DNA of 64,000 nt from Thermomonas sp. XSG (GCF_014678725.1 NZ_CP061497.1:1876001-1940000), one strand, 5' to 3'. Positions 10,155-19,657 are shown, counted from the first letter of the stretch. Notes: generated by a model not told the origin, from the sequence alone. Translations and numbers: made by a program.

Positions 10155-12062
10155 TTACGCCGCGTCGCCGCGCAGGGCGCGCACCTGCGCCTCCAGCAGC
10201 GCAGCGGTGGCGCTGCCGCCGTCAACCGGCGCGCCAGCCATCACCTCGACATGGGCACGCAGCCGCCGCGGGATGCGCATGCGATGCATGCTGCCGTCGC
10301 GCCGGCTCCACATGCTGCCCCACATGTTCTTCAGCGCCAGCGGCACCACCGGCACCACCTGCCCGCGCGCGGCGGCGCGTTCGAGGATCTTCTCCATGCC
10401 GGACTTGAACGGCGCGATGTTGCCGTCTTTCGTCAGTGCGCCTTCGGGGAAGATGCAGACCAGTTCGCCTTCAGCCAGCGCCGCGTCCACCGCGTCGAAC
10501 GCGCGCTGCATCACCTCCGGGTTTTCGCGCGCGCCGGCGATCGGGATCGCCTTGGCGGTGCGGAAGATCCAGCGCATCACCGGGATGTTGAAGATCCGGT
10601 AATACATCACGAAGCGCGCCGGCCGCGGGATGCAGGCCGACAGGATCAGCGCGTCCATGTAGCTGACGTGGTTGCACACCAGCAGCGCCGCGCCCTCGTC
10701 CGGCACCTGCTTTTCGATGCCGTGCAGCTTCAGCCGGTACAGCGTGCGCACCATCACCCAGCTGAGGAAGCGCATGAAGAACTCGGGGACGATGCTGAAG
10801 ATCCAGATCGCCACCAGCGTGTTGGCGATCGCCAGCGCCAGGAACACCTGCGGGATGTTCCAGCCGAGGTAGCGCTGCAGCGCCAGCCCGATCAGCGCGG
10901 CGGCGACGATGAACATCGCGTTCTGGATGTTCATGCCGGAGATCACCCGCGCCAGTTCGTTGCGCGGCGTGCGGCTCTGGATCAGCGCGAACAGCGGTAC
11001 CACGAAGAAGCCGGTGAACAGGCCGATGCCGGTCAGGTCCAGCATGATCCGCCAGCTGCCCGGCGCGTCGATGAACTGCTTCAGCGACAGCCCGTGCGCC
11101 AGCGCCTGCCCGGGCCGGGCGAAGTACAGATCGAGCAGGAAGGCGCTGACGCCGAACGCGCCCAGCGGCACCAGGCCGATTTCCACGGTGCGCCCGGACA
11201 GCTTCTCGCACGACATCGAACCGATGCCCACGCCCACCGAGAACAGCGCCAGCGCGAAGATGTAGAGGTTCTGGGTGCCGCCGAGGTTGGCCTGCGCGTA
11301 GACCGGCAGCTGCGCGGTCAGCACGGTGCCGACGAACCAGAACCAGCTCACCCCCAGCACCGCGTTGCGCACCGCCAGCTGCCGGCGGGTCAGCCGCCAG
11401 ATGCGCCAGGACTCGCGCAGGATGTTCCAGCTGATCTTCAGCGAGGGATCACCGGCATCGACCGCGGGAATCCGTCGCGCCACCAGGTTGCCGGCAATCG
11501 CCATCAGGATCACCGACACCGCCGCCACCTGCGGCCCGCGCTCGCCGGCCAGCTGGAAGATCAGCCCGCCGAAGATCATCCCGATCAGGATCGACAGCGA
11601 GGTGCCCATCTCTACCAGCCCGTTGCCGCCGGTGAGCTCCTCCGGCTTCAGCACCGAAGGCAGGATCGAATACTTCACCGGCCCGAACAGCGTGGACTGC
11701 ACCCCGGTACCGAACAGCGCCACCAGCAGGATCGGCATGCTCTGCAGCAGGAAGCCCAGCGCCGCCAGCGACATCACCACGATCTCCATGGTGGTGGTGA
11801 TGACGATCAGCTTCTGCTTCTCCAGCCGCTCCGCGATCTGCCCGGCGGTGGCTGAGAAAAGGAAATAGGGCAGGATGAAAATGGCCGGCGCCAGGTTCGC
11901 GTACAGCCCCATCTGGCTGCTTCCCACCGCCATGTAGGCCAGCAGGCCGATGATCGCCTGCCGGTACACGTTGTCGTTGAACGCGCCCAGCGACTGCACC
12001 ACGAAATAGGGCAGGAAGCGGCGCTGCCGCAGCAGGTCGAATTGCGAATGGGCCATCGGCAT
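10155..12062 (-). CDS. MFS transporter fused to 1-acylglycerol-3-phosphate-type acyltransferase (LplT-PlsC fusion)
   Basis: A 635-residue fusion. Residues 1-430 form a 12-helix major facilitator of the LplT (lysophospholipid flippase) type, with FNDNVYRQA near residue 28. Residues about 445-635 form a PlsC-like acyltransferase with the NHVSYMD active site (His465, Asp470) and an FPEGALTKDG motif. The two parts resemble E. coli LplT and the acyltransferase part of Aas, but the acyl-ACP synthetase domain of Aas is absent. The likely role is import and re-acylation of lysophospholipids. The gene is convergent with ampE. ATG 12056 is an equally good start. Confidence 0.82.
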   Translation of the reverse strand: MPMAHSQFDLLRQRRFLPYFVVQSLGAFNDNVYRQAIIGLLAYMAVGSSQMGLYANLAPAIFILPYFLFSATAGQIAERLEKQKLIVITTTMEIVVMSLAALGFLLQSMPILLVALFGTGVQSTLFGPVKYSILPSVLKPEELTGGNGLVEMGTSLSILIGMIFGGLIFQLAGERGPQVAAVSVILMAIAGNLVARRIPAVDAGDPSLKISWNILRESWRIWRLTRRQLAVRNAVLGVSWFWFVGTVLTAQLPVYAQANLGGTQNLYIFALALFSVGVGIGSMSCEKLSGRTVEIGLVPLGAFGVSAFLLDLYFARPGQALAHGLSLKQFIDAPGSWRIMLDLTGIGLFTGFFVVPLFALIQSRTPRNELARVISGMNIQNAMFIVAAALIGLALQRYLGWNIPQVFLALAIANTLVAIWIFSIVPEFFMRFLSWVMVRTLYRLKLHGIEKQVPDEGAALLVCNHVSYMDALILSACIPRPARFVMYYRIFNIPVMRWIFRTAKAIPIAGARENPEVMQRAFDAVDAALAEGELVCIFPEGALTKDGNIAPFKSGMEKILERAAARGQVVPVVPLALKNMWGSMWSRRDGSMHRMRIPRRLRAHVEVMAGAPVDGGSATAALLEAQVRALRGDAA

Positions 12063-12099
12063 CCCCCGGACGATGGCCGGAGGATAACGGAAGCCGGTG

Positions 12100-13482
12100 T
12101 CAGTACCCGCCGAAGCTGCCCGCCGCGCCGGGGAACACCACCGGGCTTTCGCTGCCGTCCTTCGCCACCGCCGCCACGCCGAAGAAGTAGTTGTCGATCA
12201 CCACGTTCTGCAGGGTGGCGGTTTCGACATCGCCCACCCAGCGGCTGCGCGTCCACTGCGGCTCGGTGGTCAGCCGCCAGTAGACCCGATAGCCGGCCAG
12301 GTTGGCGGCCTGCGCCGGAGAAGGGCGCTTCCACTTCAGGGTCGTGTCGGCGCTGACCGCGCCTTCGATGCGTACCTCTGCCGGTGGCGGCGGCGCGGCG
12401 GCCATGCCGGCCAAGGCCACCACGTTCAATGCGGTGAGCTTGGCCGCATACGCGAAGTCCACGCCGTCGATGGTGTCGCCGTACACGCGGCGCTGCCCTT
12501 GCGGGTCGGTCTCGGTGCGCAGGTCCTGGTGCTGGCGGTCGTAGTGCTCGTGGGTTTCCATCACCCGCACCGCCGGATAGCCCAGGTCGTTGAACGGGCG
12601 GTGGTGGCCGCCGCGGCCGAAGCGGTCCAGCCGGTTGACCATCATCACTTCGAGATTGGGCACGTGCGCCGCCATCCGCGCGATGTAACGGGCCAGGTTG
12701 CGGCTGGGCGAATCCAGCTCGCCGCCGGTGAAGCGGCGCGCGCGCGCTTCCTCCGCGGTTTCGGTGACGCGCGTGCCTTCGGAGAACACCCGCGCGGTGA
12801 CGTTGTCGTGGATGCCGTCGATGCCGCGGCTGTTGCCGATCATGTCGTTGTTCAGCACCGCCTCCACCCGCCAGTTCTGACGCTTGGCCTCTTCTGCAAG
12901 GAACTTGCCGCCGAACAGGCCCTGCTCCTCGCCGGCCAACGCCGCGTACACGATGGAACCGGCGAAGCGCTGCCTGCTGAGCACCCGCGCCGCTTCCAGC
13001 GTACCGGCCACGCCGCTGGCGTTGTCGTTGGCGCCGGGCGCATCGGAGGTGGCGTCCATCACGTCGCTGACCCGCGAATCGATGTCGCCACTCATGATCA
13101 CGTAGCGGTCCGGATCCACGCTGCCGCGCTGGATCGCGATCACGCTGACCACTTCCACGGGGCCGGGAATGCGCGGCTCGCCCTGCACCGTGCCGCTGAC
13201 GTAGCGCACTTCCAGGCAGCCGCCGCAGGCCTTGGAGATGCGGGTGAATTCATCGAACACCCAGCGCCGCGCCGCGCCGATCCCGCGCGTGGCCGACACC
13301 GTGTCCGACAGCGTGTGGCGCGTGCCGAAGCCCACCAGCGTGCGCACGTCGCGTTCGATGTTGGTGGCCGACGGCGCACGGCCCAGCGCGTCCAGCAGCG
13401 GCGGGTCGGCCGGCGGCGGCGCGGTCTGCGCGAACGCGCTGGCGGTGGTCAGGCAGAACAGCAGCGGGAGCAGCTTGCGCAT
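12100..13482 (-). CDS. secreted M28 family metallopeptidase
   Basis: A 460-residue protein with a clear signal peptide (MRKLLPLLFCLTTASAFAQ). The M28 zinc-peptidase domain spans about residues 40-360, and a fibronectin-like C-terminal domain covers about 365-460. Metal-site motifs seen are GANDNASG (Asp153), AGEEQG (Glu185/186), NNDMIGN (Asp213) and a late HHRPFNDLG His. The first ligand, normally His in GHxDS, is Asp here (SGDIDS, Asp133). It is probably an exported aminopeptidase. Upstream of residue 1 the frame stays open, but the signal peptide fixes the start. It is divergent from the lipoprotein gene. Confidence 0.85.
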   Translation of the reverse strand: MRKLLPLLFCLTTASAFAQTAPPPADPPLLDALGRAPSATNIERDVRTLVGFGTRHTLSDTVSATRGIGAARRWVFDEFTRISKACGGCLEVRYVSGTVQGEPRIPGPVEVVSVIAIQRGSVDPDRYVIMSGDIDSRVSDVMDATSDAPGANDNASGVAGTLEAARVLSRQRFAGSIVYAALAGEEQGLFGGKFLAEEAKRQNWRVEAVLNNDMIGNSRGIDGIHDNVTARVFSEGTRVTETAEEARARRFTGGELDSPSRNLARYIARMAAHVPNLEVMMVNRLDRFGRGGHHRPFNDLGYPAVRVMETHEHYDRQHQDLRTETDPQGQRRVYGDTIDGVDFAYAAKLTALNVVALAGMAAAPPPPAEVRIEGAVSADTTLKWKRPSPAQAANLAGYRVYWRLTTEPQWTRSRWVGDVETATLQNVVIDNYFFGVAAVAKDGSESPVVFPGAAGSFGGY

Positions 13483-13622
13483 GGCGGGCCTGCGGAATGG
13501 CGATGCCGAAGCGTAGCGGTTTGTGCGGCCGACGGCAGCGGGTGGCTTATGCTGCACGCAAGCAGAGAAGGTCAATGCCATTGCGTCTCGACGGGATCCA
13601 TGCGCGCGGCACGAATGCCGGC

Positions 13623-14297
13623 ATGCGCACAGTGCCACGACTCGCGCTACTCGGCGTGCTGCTCCTGGCAGGCTGCGCGGAGCGTCCTGCGTCTGCCGAC
13701 GCGTCGCCGTCTCGGCCGCAGCAGGCCGGGCAACCACTGGATCCGTTGGCAACCGCTGCGCGCATGGCCACCATCCGCGGCGCGGCAGTCATGGGTGACC
13801 AGGATGCCGTCCGCCGGCAGATGGACGCGATGACCCACGACCTGCAGCGCGCGATGCGACTGCCTGATCCGGCCCGGCGCATTCCTGCCGAACCGGCGCG
13901 GCAACTGGCGGCGGCGGTGGCCGGCGTCAGCTCCGCGGCTTGGGTGGATCCCGTCAATCTGCTGGCGATGGTGGATGGTGCGCGATATCGCGACCACGCC
14001 ACCATCGACCGCATCTGTCTGGCGCTGGAGCCGCTGGGCGACACGTTGTGGGTGACAGTTCACCTGCAGGACCGTCAGGCCGCCGGCGGCGAAGATCTGG
14101 ACATCGTCAGCCGCAACTGTCAGTTGCCCCCGGGCCAGAGCGCGCTCGGGCAGCGGCAGCGGCACATGAACATGGTGGATCCGGCCGTGCGCACGGCGCA
14201 CCTGGCCACGACGGCGAAGATGCGCGATGCGCAAGCGCGAAAGCAGGAAGATGACCGTGCCAACGAGGCAGCGCTGCGCAACATCCCGGAAATGTAG
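13623..14297 (+). CDS. hypothetical lipoprotein
   Basis: A 224-residue protein beginning with a lipoprotein signal (MRTVPRLALLGVLLLAGC), so it should be lipidated on a Cys around residue 18. The mature part is Ala/Arg-rich and helical, with no domain I recognise. An in-frame ATG at 13575 sits behind a GAGAAGG ribosome site; starting there would add 16 residues before the signal peptide. I prefer 13623 because lipoprotein signals are usually short. It is divergent from the M28 peptidase, sharing about 140 bases of upstream region. Confidence 0.6.
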   Translation: MRTVPRLALLGVLLLAGCAERPASADASPSRPQQAGQPLDPLATAARMATIRGAAVMGDQDAVRRQMDAMTHDLQRAMRLPDPARRIPAEPARQLAAAVAGVSSAAWVDPVNLLAMVDGARYRDHATIDRICLALEPLGDTLWVTVHLQDRQAAGGEDLDIVSRNCQLPPGQSALGQRQRHMNMVDPAVRTAHLATTAKMRDAQARKQEDDRANEAALRNIPEM

Positions 14298-14390
14298 CCG
14301 GTGCCCTGCTTAGGACACCGCATCTGGGCGCGGCCGCAAGGCCGGCGTCCCGAGGGCGGTGCGTTCTTCGCATCTCCAGTCAGTTCATAT

Positions 14391-14442
14391 CAAAGTTATG
14401 AGATTTTTGTAAACCCCATAACATTGCTATAGATTGTCTCGC
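14391..14442 (+). promoter_or_regulatory. AT-rich promoter with palindromic operator, probably leaderless
   Basis: An extended -10 (TGCTATAGA, -10 hexamer 14428-14433) is preceded by a -35-like TTTGTA at 14406-14411 with a 16-base spacer. Two 10-base inverted arms, CAAAGTTATG at 14391-14400 and CATAACATTG at 14417-14426, pair with one mismatch and flank the -35. A start near 14440 would place the first base two or three nucleotides before the ATG at 14443, and no ribosome site is present. That suggests a leaderless message. Regulator binding is inferred. Confidence 0.5.
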
Positions 14443-15636
14443 ATGAACCCCATCACCAATCCCTACGCGCCCGGTGCCGGGACGCCGCCGCCGGAGCTGG
14501 CGGGGCGGGACGAGTTGTTGCGGGCGGTGGATATCGCGGCCCAGCGCATCCGCGCCGGGCGCACCGCCAAGAGCGTGCTGATGATCGGCCTGCGTGGGGT
14601 GGGCAAGACGGTGTTGCTGGACCGGATGCGCGATGCCGCCGAGGCTGCGGGCATCCACACCCTGCGGATGGAGGCGCCGGAGGGGCGTTCGCTGCCGGCG
14701 ATCCTCGCGCCGCAGCTGCGGCAGGCGCTGCTGCGGCTATCACGCTCGGAGCAGGCGCAGGCGTTGGGGCGGCGTGCGCTGCGGGCGCTGGCGGGGTTCG
14801 CCAAGTCGCTGAAGGTGAAGTACGCCGACATCGAGGTGGGCATCGACTTCGATCCCGAGCCGGGGCTGGCCGACAACGGCGACCTGGAGCACGACCTGCA
14901 GGCGCTGCTGGAAGTGGCCGGGCGTGCGGCGCAGGCCGGTGGCACCGCGCTGTTGCTGTTCATCGACGAGCTGCAGTACGTGGAGGAGGAGCAGCTGGCC
15001 TCGCTGATCACCGCGCTGCACCGCTGCGCGCAGCAGCAGGTACCGGTGATGCTGGTCGGCGCGGGGCTGCCGCAACTGCCGGGGCAGATGGGGCGGGCCA
15101 AGTCCTATGCCGAGCGGCTGTTCGATTTCCCCTTCATTGGGCCGCTGGATGCGCAGGCCGCGCACCGCGCGCTGGAGGTGCCCGCGGCGGAACAGGGGGT
15201 TGCCTTCGCCGACGGTGCCATCGCGCACATCGTCGACGCCACCGAGGGCTATCCCTACTTCCTGCAGGAATGGGGCAAGCATGCCTGGGACGTGGCGGCG
15301 GCTTCGCCGATCACCTTGGCCGACGTGCAGGCGGCATCCATCACCGCTACCGCGGCGCTGGACGAAAGTTTCTTCCGGGTGCGCTTCGACCGGCTCACTC
15401 CCAATGAGAAACGCTATCTGCGGGCAATGGCCGAGCTGGGGCCGGGCCCGCACCGTTCCGGCGACATCGCCGCGTTGCTGGCACGCAAGGTCACCTCGCT
15501 GGCGCCCACCCGCAACCAGCTCATTGCCAAGGGCATGATCTGGAGTCCCAGCCACGGCGACACCGCGTTCACCGTGCCGATGTTCGACCGCTTCATGCGC
15601 CGGATCATGCCGGCCGACGACTGGCGCGACGCCTGA
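14443..15636 (+). CDS. AAA ATPase with C-terminal winged helix
   Basis: A 397-residue ATPase. Walker A is GLRGVGKT (near residue 50) and Walker B is LLLFIDELQYV (about 168-178). A sensor-like segment VPVMLVGAGLPQLP follows. The C-terminal third (about 300-397) reads as a winged helix (LTPNEKRYLRAMAELG to SGDIAALLARK). The arrangement recalls the archaeal-type Orc1/Cdc6-like STAND/AAA group common in bacteria, whose roles are mostly unknown. The NYN-LOTUS gene follows 57 bases downstream on the same strand. The AT-rich promoter in front stands out from the GC-rich surroundings. Calling it DNA-binding is an inference. Confidence 0.75.
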   Translation: MNPITNPYAPGAGTPPPELAGRDELLRAVDIAAQRIRAGRTAKSVLMIGLRGVGKTVLLDRMRDAAEAAGIHTLRMEAPEGRSLPAILAPQLRQALLRLSRSEQAQALGRRALRALAGFAKSLKVKYADIEVGIDFDPEPGLADNGDLEHDLQALLEVAGRAAQAGGTALLLFIDELQYVEEEQLASLITALHRCAQQQVPVMLVGAGLPQLPGQMGRAKSYAERLFDFPFIGPLDAQAAHRALEVPAAEQGVAFADGAIAHIVDATEGYPYFLQEWGKHAWDVAAASPITLADVQAASITATAALDESFFRVRFDRLTPNEKRYLRAMAELGPGPHRSGDIAALLARKVTSLAPTRNQLIAKGMIWSPSHGDTAFTVPMFDRFMRRIMPADDWRDA

Positions 15637-15693
15637 CCATGACGCCCGCGGCAACCGCCGCGGCGCGAACGCCCACCCTTCGGGAGACCTGCC

Positions 15694-16548
15694 ATGAAAA
15701 CCCGCACCCACGTGGCCCACGATGATGGCCAGCGCCGGCTGGCGGTGCTGATCGATGCCGACAATGCGCAGGCCTCGGTGATCGAGGGCCTGCTGGCGGA
15801 GGTGGCGAAGTACGGGCTGGCCAGCGTCAAACGCATCTACGGCGACTTCACCACCCAGCAGCAGGCGCAGTGGAAGAAGGTGCTGCTGAAGCATTCGATC
15901 AGCCCGGTGCAGCAGTTCGCCTACACCAGCGGCAAGAACGCCACCGACAGCGCGCTGATCATCGACGCGATGGACCTGATGTACACCGGCCGCTTCGACG
16001 GCATGTGCCTGGTCTCCAGCGACAGCGACTTCACCCGGCTGGCCCAGCGCCTGCGCGAGGAAGGGCTGACCGTCTACGGGTTTGGCGAGCACAAGACGCC
16101 GGACCCGTTCGTGCAGGCCTGCGACAAGTTCACCTACACCGAGGTGCTGCGCGCCGAAGCGCCGGAGCCGGCAGGGCCCGCTGCGCCGGTAAAGCCCGCG
16201 CGCAAGCAGCCGGCGAAGAAGCAGGCTGCGGTCAAGACGTCGGCACCCGCGCAGGAAACCGCGGTGCCCCCTGCGCCGCCGTCACCGCCGGCGAAAGCCG
16301 CGCCGCTGCCGCTGCCGCTGGGCCTGCTGCGGCAGGCGATCGAGGAAGCCTCCGACGAGGAGGGCTGGGCGCACCTCGGGGCGATGGGCGCCTACCTCAA
16401 CAAGATCAAGCCGAACTTCGACCCGCGCCTGTACGGACAGAAGAAACTCAGTGACCTGCTGCGCAAGCAACCCAAGCACTTCAGCGTGGTGGAGCGGGAA
16501 ACTCCTGCCGGGGTGAAGGCGCTGTTCGTGAAGGCGCTGGCGGGCTGA
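15694..16548 (+). CDS. NYN-domain putative RNase with OST-HTH/LOTUS domain
   Basis: A 284-residue protein. The N-terminal NYN (PIN-like nuclease) domain spans about residues 14-150. It carries acidic residues expected of the metal site in LAVLIDADNAQ (Asp21, Asp23), KNATDSALIIDAMD and LVSSDSDF. A Pro/Ala/Lys linker (about 160-208) leads to a LOTUS/OST-HTH domain (about 208-284, QKKLSDLLRKQPKHF), which in relatives binds RNA. The likely role is an RNA-targeting endonuclease; substrates are unknown. The ATG has a GGGAGA ribosome site. It may form an operon with the AAA ATPase upstream. Confidence 0.85.
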   Translation: MKTRTHVAHDDGQRRLAVLIDADNAQASVIEGLLAEVAKYGLASVKRIYGDFTTQQQAQWKKVLLKHSISPVQQFAYTSGKNATDSALIIDAMDLMYTGRFDGMCLVSSDSDFTRLAQRLREEGLTVYGFGEHKTPDPFVQACDKFTYTEVLRAEAPEPAGPAAPVKPARKQPAKKQAAVKTSAPAQETAVPPAPPSPPAKAAPLPLPLGLLRQAIEEASDEEGWAHLGAMGAYLNKIKPNFDPRLYGQKKLSDLLRKQPKHFSVVERETPAGVKALFVKALAG

Positions 16549-16680
16549 ACGCCCGCCGCGCAGGCAAAAGAAACACCGGGAGGACGTGCCAGCCGAATGC
16601 GCGCCATCCCGGTGCCGGGGGAGAAAGGCACGCGCCGCCGCCGGCGGGGGAGCGGGGAGGTGGCGGCGACGCGCGAAGGC

Positions 16681-17451
16681 TTAGAAGCGCACCTGCAGGC
16701 GCAGGTTCACCGGGTACGAAGTGCGCTTGCCGGCGTCGTTGATCGAGCCCAGGCCGAGGCCTGCGAGCGCGCTGTCGTCGTCGGAAATGTCGCCGTGGTA
16801 GCGGGCGCCCACTTCCAGGCCCAGCGAAGCCTTCTCGGACATCGACCACAGCAGGCCGAGGTCGGCGCCGCCGCTCATCTGCCAGCCGCCGTCGAAGAAC
16901 GGCACGTCGGTGAGGGTGATGGCGGCATCGGGAATGGTGAAGGTGGCGTTGATGCCATCGACCTTGGTGGTGCCGATGCGGCCGGCCACGTACGGACGCA
17001 CCTTGCCGGTGCCGAAGAAGTGGCGGTAGCCGCCTTCCAGCGACATCGCCTTGTAACCCTCGAAGCGGCCATATACCGGCAGCGTGGTGTTGAGCGCCGG
17101 CACGAATGCGCCACCAACCTCGGTGCTGCCGGCGCTGGTGCGGGTGGAGAGCAGCTGGCCGAACACTTCGCCGCTGGCCATCGGCCACGCCATCTCCACG
17201 CCAAAGTTGGTGGCCTTGCCGTAGATCCTGTCGTAGGAACGCGCGCCGATGCGCAGCTCGGCGGACACGCCGGCCAGCGCGGGGTTCAGCGGGCCGAGGT
17301 CGGCGATCGGGGCGATGGCGCCCTTGTGCACGTCGCCGCTGACGGAGACGTCGCCGCCGCCGATCAGGGTGAAGCTGGGGCCGCTCTGGGCCAGGGCGGT
17401 GGCGGGCAGGCCGAGGGCGACAGCGAGGAGGGCAACAGACAGGCGGTTCAT
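16681..17451 (-). CDS. outer-membrane beta-barrel protein
   Basis: A 256-residue protein with a signal peptide (MNRLSVALLAVALGLPATALAQ). A mature chain of alternating hydrophobic and polar residues follows, ending in a terminal Phe (LRLQVRF), the signature of BamA-inserted barrels. Repeating Gly/aromatic strand patterns such as LEGGYRHFFGTG and LGLEVGARYHGD support an 8-10 strand barrel. It resembles OmpW/opacity-type proteins but I cannot name the family. It is a single gene, divergent from the Old Yellow Enzyme gene, with about 190 bases between them. Confidence 0.72.
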   Translation of the reverse strand: MNRLSVALLAVALGLPATALAQSGPSFTLIGGGDVSVSGDVHKGAIAPIADLGPLNPALAGVSAELRIGARSYDRIYGKATNFGVEMAWPMASGEVFGQLLSTRTSAGSTEVGGAFVPALNTTLPVYGRFEGYKAMSLEGGYRHFFGTGKVRPYVAGRIGTTKVDGINATFTIPDAAITLTDVPFFDGGWQMSGGADLGLLWSMSEKASLGLEVGARYHGDISDDDSALAGLGLGSINDAGKRTSYPVNLRLQVRF

Positions 17452-17638
17452 TCGGGGGACTCCTGTGGGTGAAAGGCCAGCGGGTGGCCAGTGCGACCCG
17501 ATACGCGGCGTTGGCCGGTCTGGATGCAGCCGCGCGCGTTCGCCGACGGGTGGCTGCTGCAAGGCAGCGTTCCGCGGATGTGCTTGATGGGATGCGCACG
17601 TGGCGCGGATAGTGGGCGATTGCCTGCGGGAGATCCCC

Positions 17639-18757
17639 ATGTCGCGACTGTTTGCGCCCATCTCGTTCGGTGCGCTCACCCTGGCCAACCGCATCGTGGT
17701 GGCGCCGATGTGCCAGTACGCCAGCACCGACGGCCTGGCCAACGACTGGCATGTGCAGCACTGGGGCACGCTGGCGCAGTCGGGTGCGGGTCTGCTGCTG
17801 ACCGAAGCAACCGCGGTGGTGCCCGAGGGTCGCATCAGCTGGGCCGATCTCGGCCTCTATGACGACGCATGCGAAGCGGCGTTTGCGCAGGCGCTGGCGA
17901 GCGTGCGGCGCTGGTCGTCGATGCCGGTGGGCGTGCAGCTGGCGCATGCGGGGCGCAAGGCCTCCACCCATCGCCCGTGGGAGCAGGGCGGTACGGCCAT
18001 CGCGCCAGGGACGGCGCACGGCTGGCAGACGGTTGCGCCTACCGCGCTGCCCTATGTGGAGACGGATCCATTGCCAGAGGCGCTGGACGCCGCCGGCATC
18101 GCCCGTGTGGTGCAGGCGTTCGCGCAGGCGGCGCGCCGCGCAACCCGGCTGGGGCTGGACGCCATCGAAATCCATGCCGCGCACGGCTACCTGCTGCACC
18201 AGTTCCTGTCGCCGCTCAGCAACCACCGCGACGATGCCTATGGCGGCCCGCTGGAACACCGCATGCGGCTGGTGCTGGAAGTGTTCGACGCGATCCGCGC
18301 CGAGGTGCCGGTGACGATGACGGTGGGCGTGCGCATCTCCGCCACCGACTGGGTGGACGGCGGCTGGGACCTGGCCCAGAGCACGGCGCTGGCGCGGGCG
18401 CTGGACGCGCGCGGCTGCGACTATCTGCACGTCTCCAGCGGCGGCCTGCATCCGGCCCAGCGCATCGCCGCCGGGCCGGGCTACCAGCTGCCGTTCGCGG
18501 AGGCGCTCCGTTGCGAGGTCGCCATGCCGGTGATCGGCGTGGGCCTGGTCACCACCGCGGAGCAGGCCGAGGCTGCGCTGGTGCAGGGCCGCGCCGACGC
18601 CATCGCCATCGGGCGGGCGCTACTCTACGACCCGCGCTGGCCGTGGCACGCGGCCGCCGCGCTGGGCGCGACCGTTGCCACTTCGCCGCGCTTCCTGCGC
18701 GCCGTGCCGCACGGCCTGCCGCCGCTGCTGGTGCCTGCCACCGGCACGGCCGACTGA
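17639..18757 (+). CDS. NADH:flavin oxidoreductase, Old Yellow Enzyme family (YqjM-like)
   Basis: A 372-residue FMN-binding TIM barrel. The YqjM-class signature is present: Cys25 and Tyr27 in PMCQYAS, the active-site EIHAAHGYLLHQFLSP, and the phosphate-binding VGLVTTAEQAE to AIAIGRALLYDP. These enzymes reduce activated C=C bonds of enals, enones and quinones with NAD(P)H. The ATG at 17639 has a GGGAGA site seven bases upstream and gives the usual length. It is followed 24 bases later by the dioxygenase gene, so the two are likely one transcript. Confidence 0.9.
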   Translation: MSRLFAPISFGALTLANRIVVAPMCQYASTDGLANDWHVQHWGTLAQSGAGLLLTEATAVVPEGRISWADLGLYDDACEAAFAQALASVRRWSSMPVGVQLAHAGRKASTHRPWEQGGTAIAPGTAHGWQTVAPTALPYVETDPLPEALDAAGIARVVQAFAQAARRATRLGLDAIEIHAAHGYLLHQFLSPLSNHRDDAYGGPLEHRMRLVLEVFDAIRAEVPVTMTVGVRISATDWVDGGWDLAQSTALARALDARGCDYLHVSSGGLHPAQRIAAGPGYQLPFAEALRCEVAMPVIGVGLVTTAEQAEAALVQGRADAIAIGRALLYDPRWPWHAAAALGATVATSPRFLRAVPHGLPPLLVPATGTAD

Positions 18758-18781
18758 TTTCCCGGACCCGGAGGTCCCGCC

Positions 18782-19648
18782 ATGCCCACGTCCCCGCTGA
18801 TGCCCGCCGCGTTCCTTGGCCACGGCAGCCCCATGAACGCGCTGGAGCGAAACCGCTTCAGCGAGGCCTGGCGCACGTTCGGCGCGACGGTGCCGAAGCC
18901 GCGCGCAATCCTCGCCATCTCCGCGCACTGGCACGTGGATGCGCTGGCGGTGACCGCGATGCCGAATCCGCGCACCATCCATGACTTCTACGGCTTCCCG
19001 CAGGCGCTGTTCGACGTGCAGTACCCGGCGCCGGGGTTGCCGGCGCTGGCGGAGGAAATCGCCGACGTGGTGTCGCCGGACTATGTGGTTGGCGCCGACC
19101 GCGAAGCCTGGGGAATCGACCACGGCACCTGGTCGGTGCTGGTGCACGCCTTCCCCGACGCGGACGTGCCGGTGGTGCAGCTGTCCCTCGATGCGCGCAA
19201 GCCGCTGGACTGGCACCTGGCGCTGGGCGCCAAGCTGGCGGCGCTGCGCCGGCACGGCGTGCTGATCGTGGGCAGCGGCAACGTGGTGCACAACCTGCGC
19301 GCGATCGACTGGAAGCAGCCGGACGCCGGCTTCGACTGGGCGCAGCGCTTCGACACCGATGCCAGGCAGCTGATGGCCGAACGCCCGCACGACATCGCCA
19401 CGCTGGCGTCGCATCCGGACTATCGGCTGGCGGTGCCCACCGACGAACATTTCCTGCCGCTGCTCTACCTCGCGGGCCTGTCCGCCGCGGCGGGCCGCCC
19501 CGCCGACGTGCTGGTGGACGGCTACAGCTACGGCTCGCTGTCGATGACCGCGTTCACCCTGGATGCGGACTGCCCGCAGGGGAGCGGCGACGCTGGTGGC
19601 GCGGCGCCGCTGGACACCAGCGTCGCGCCGGAAAACGCCAACGTCTGA
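18782..19648 (+). CDS. ygiD: 4,5-DOPA-extradiol-dioxygenase-like protein (YgiD/LigB family)
   Basis: A 288-residue class III extradiol dioxygenase. Metal-site histidines are in [10 protein letters not shown] (His14), ISAHWH (His49), GSGNVVHNL and DEHFLPLLY, the YgiD arrangement. YgiD opens the ring of L-DOPA at the 4,5 bond in vitro; its physiological substrate is uncertain. The ribosome site GGAGGT precedes the ATG closely. It forms a likely operon with the Old Yellow Enzyme. The Gly/Ala-rich tail after residue 265 is longer than in E. coli YgiD. Confidence 0.88.
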   Translation: MPTSPLMPAAFLGHGSPMNALERNRFSEAWRTFGATVPKPRAILAISAHWHVDALAVTAMPNPRTIHDFYGFPQALFDVQYPAPGLPALAEEIADVVSPDYVVGADREAWGIDHGTWSVLVHAFPDADVPVVQLSLDARKPLDWHLALGAKLAALRRHGVLIVGSGNVVHNLRAIDWKQPDAGFDWAQRFDTDARQLMAERPHDIATLASHPDYRLAVPTDEHFLPLLYLAGLSAAAGRPADVLVDGYSYGSLSMTAFTLDADCPQGSGDAGGAAPLDTSVAPENANV

Positions 19649-19657
19649 CGGGGCGGC

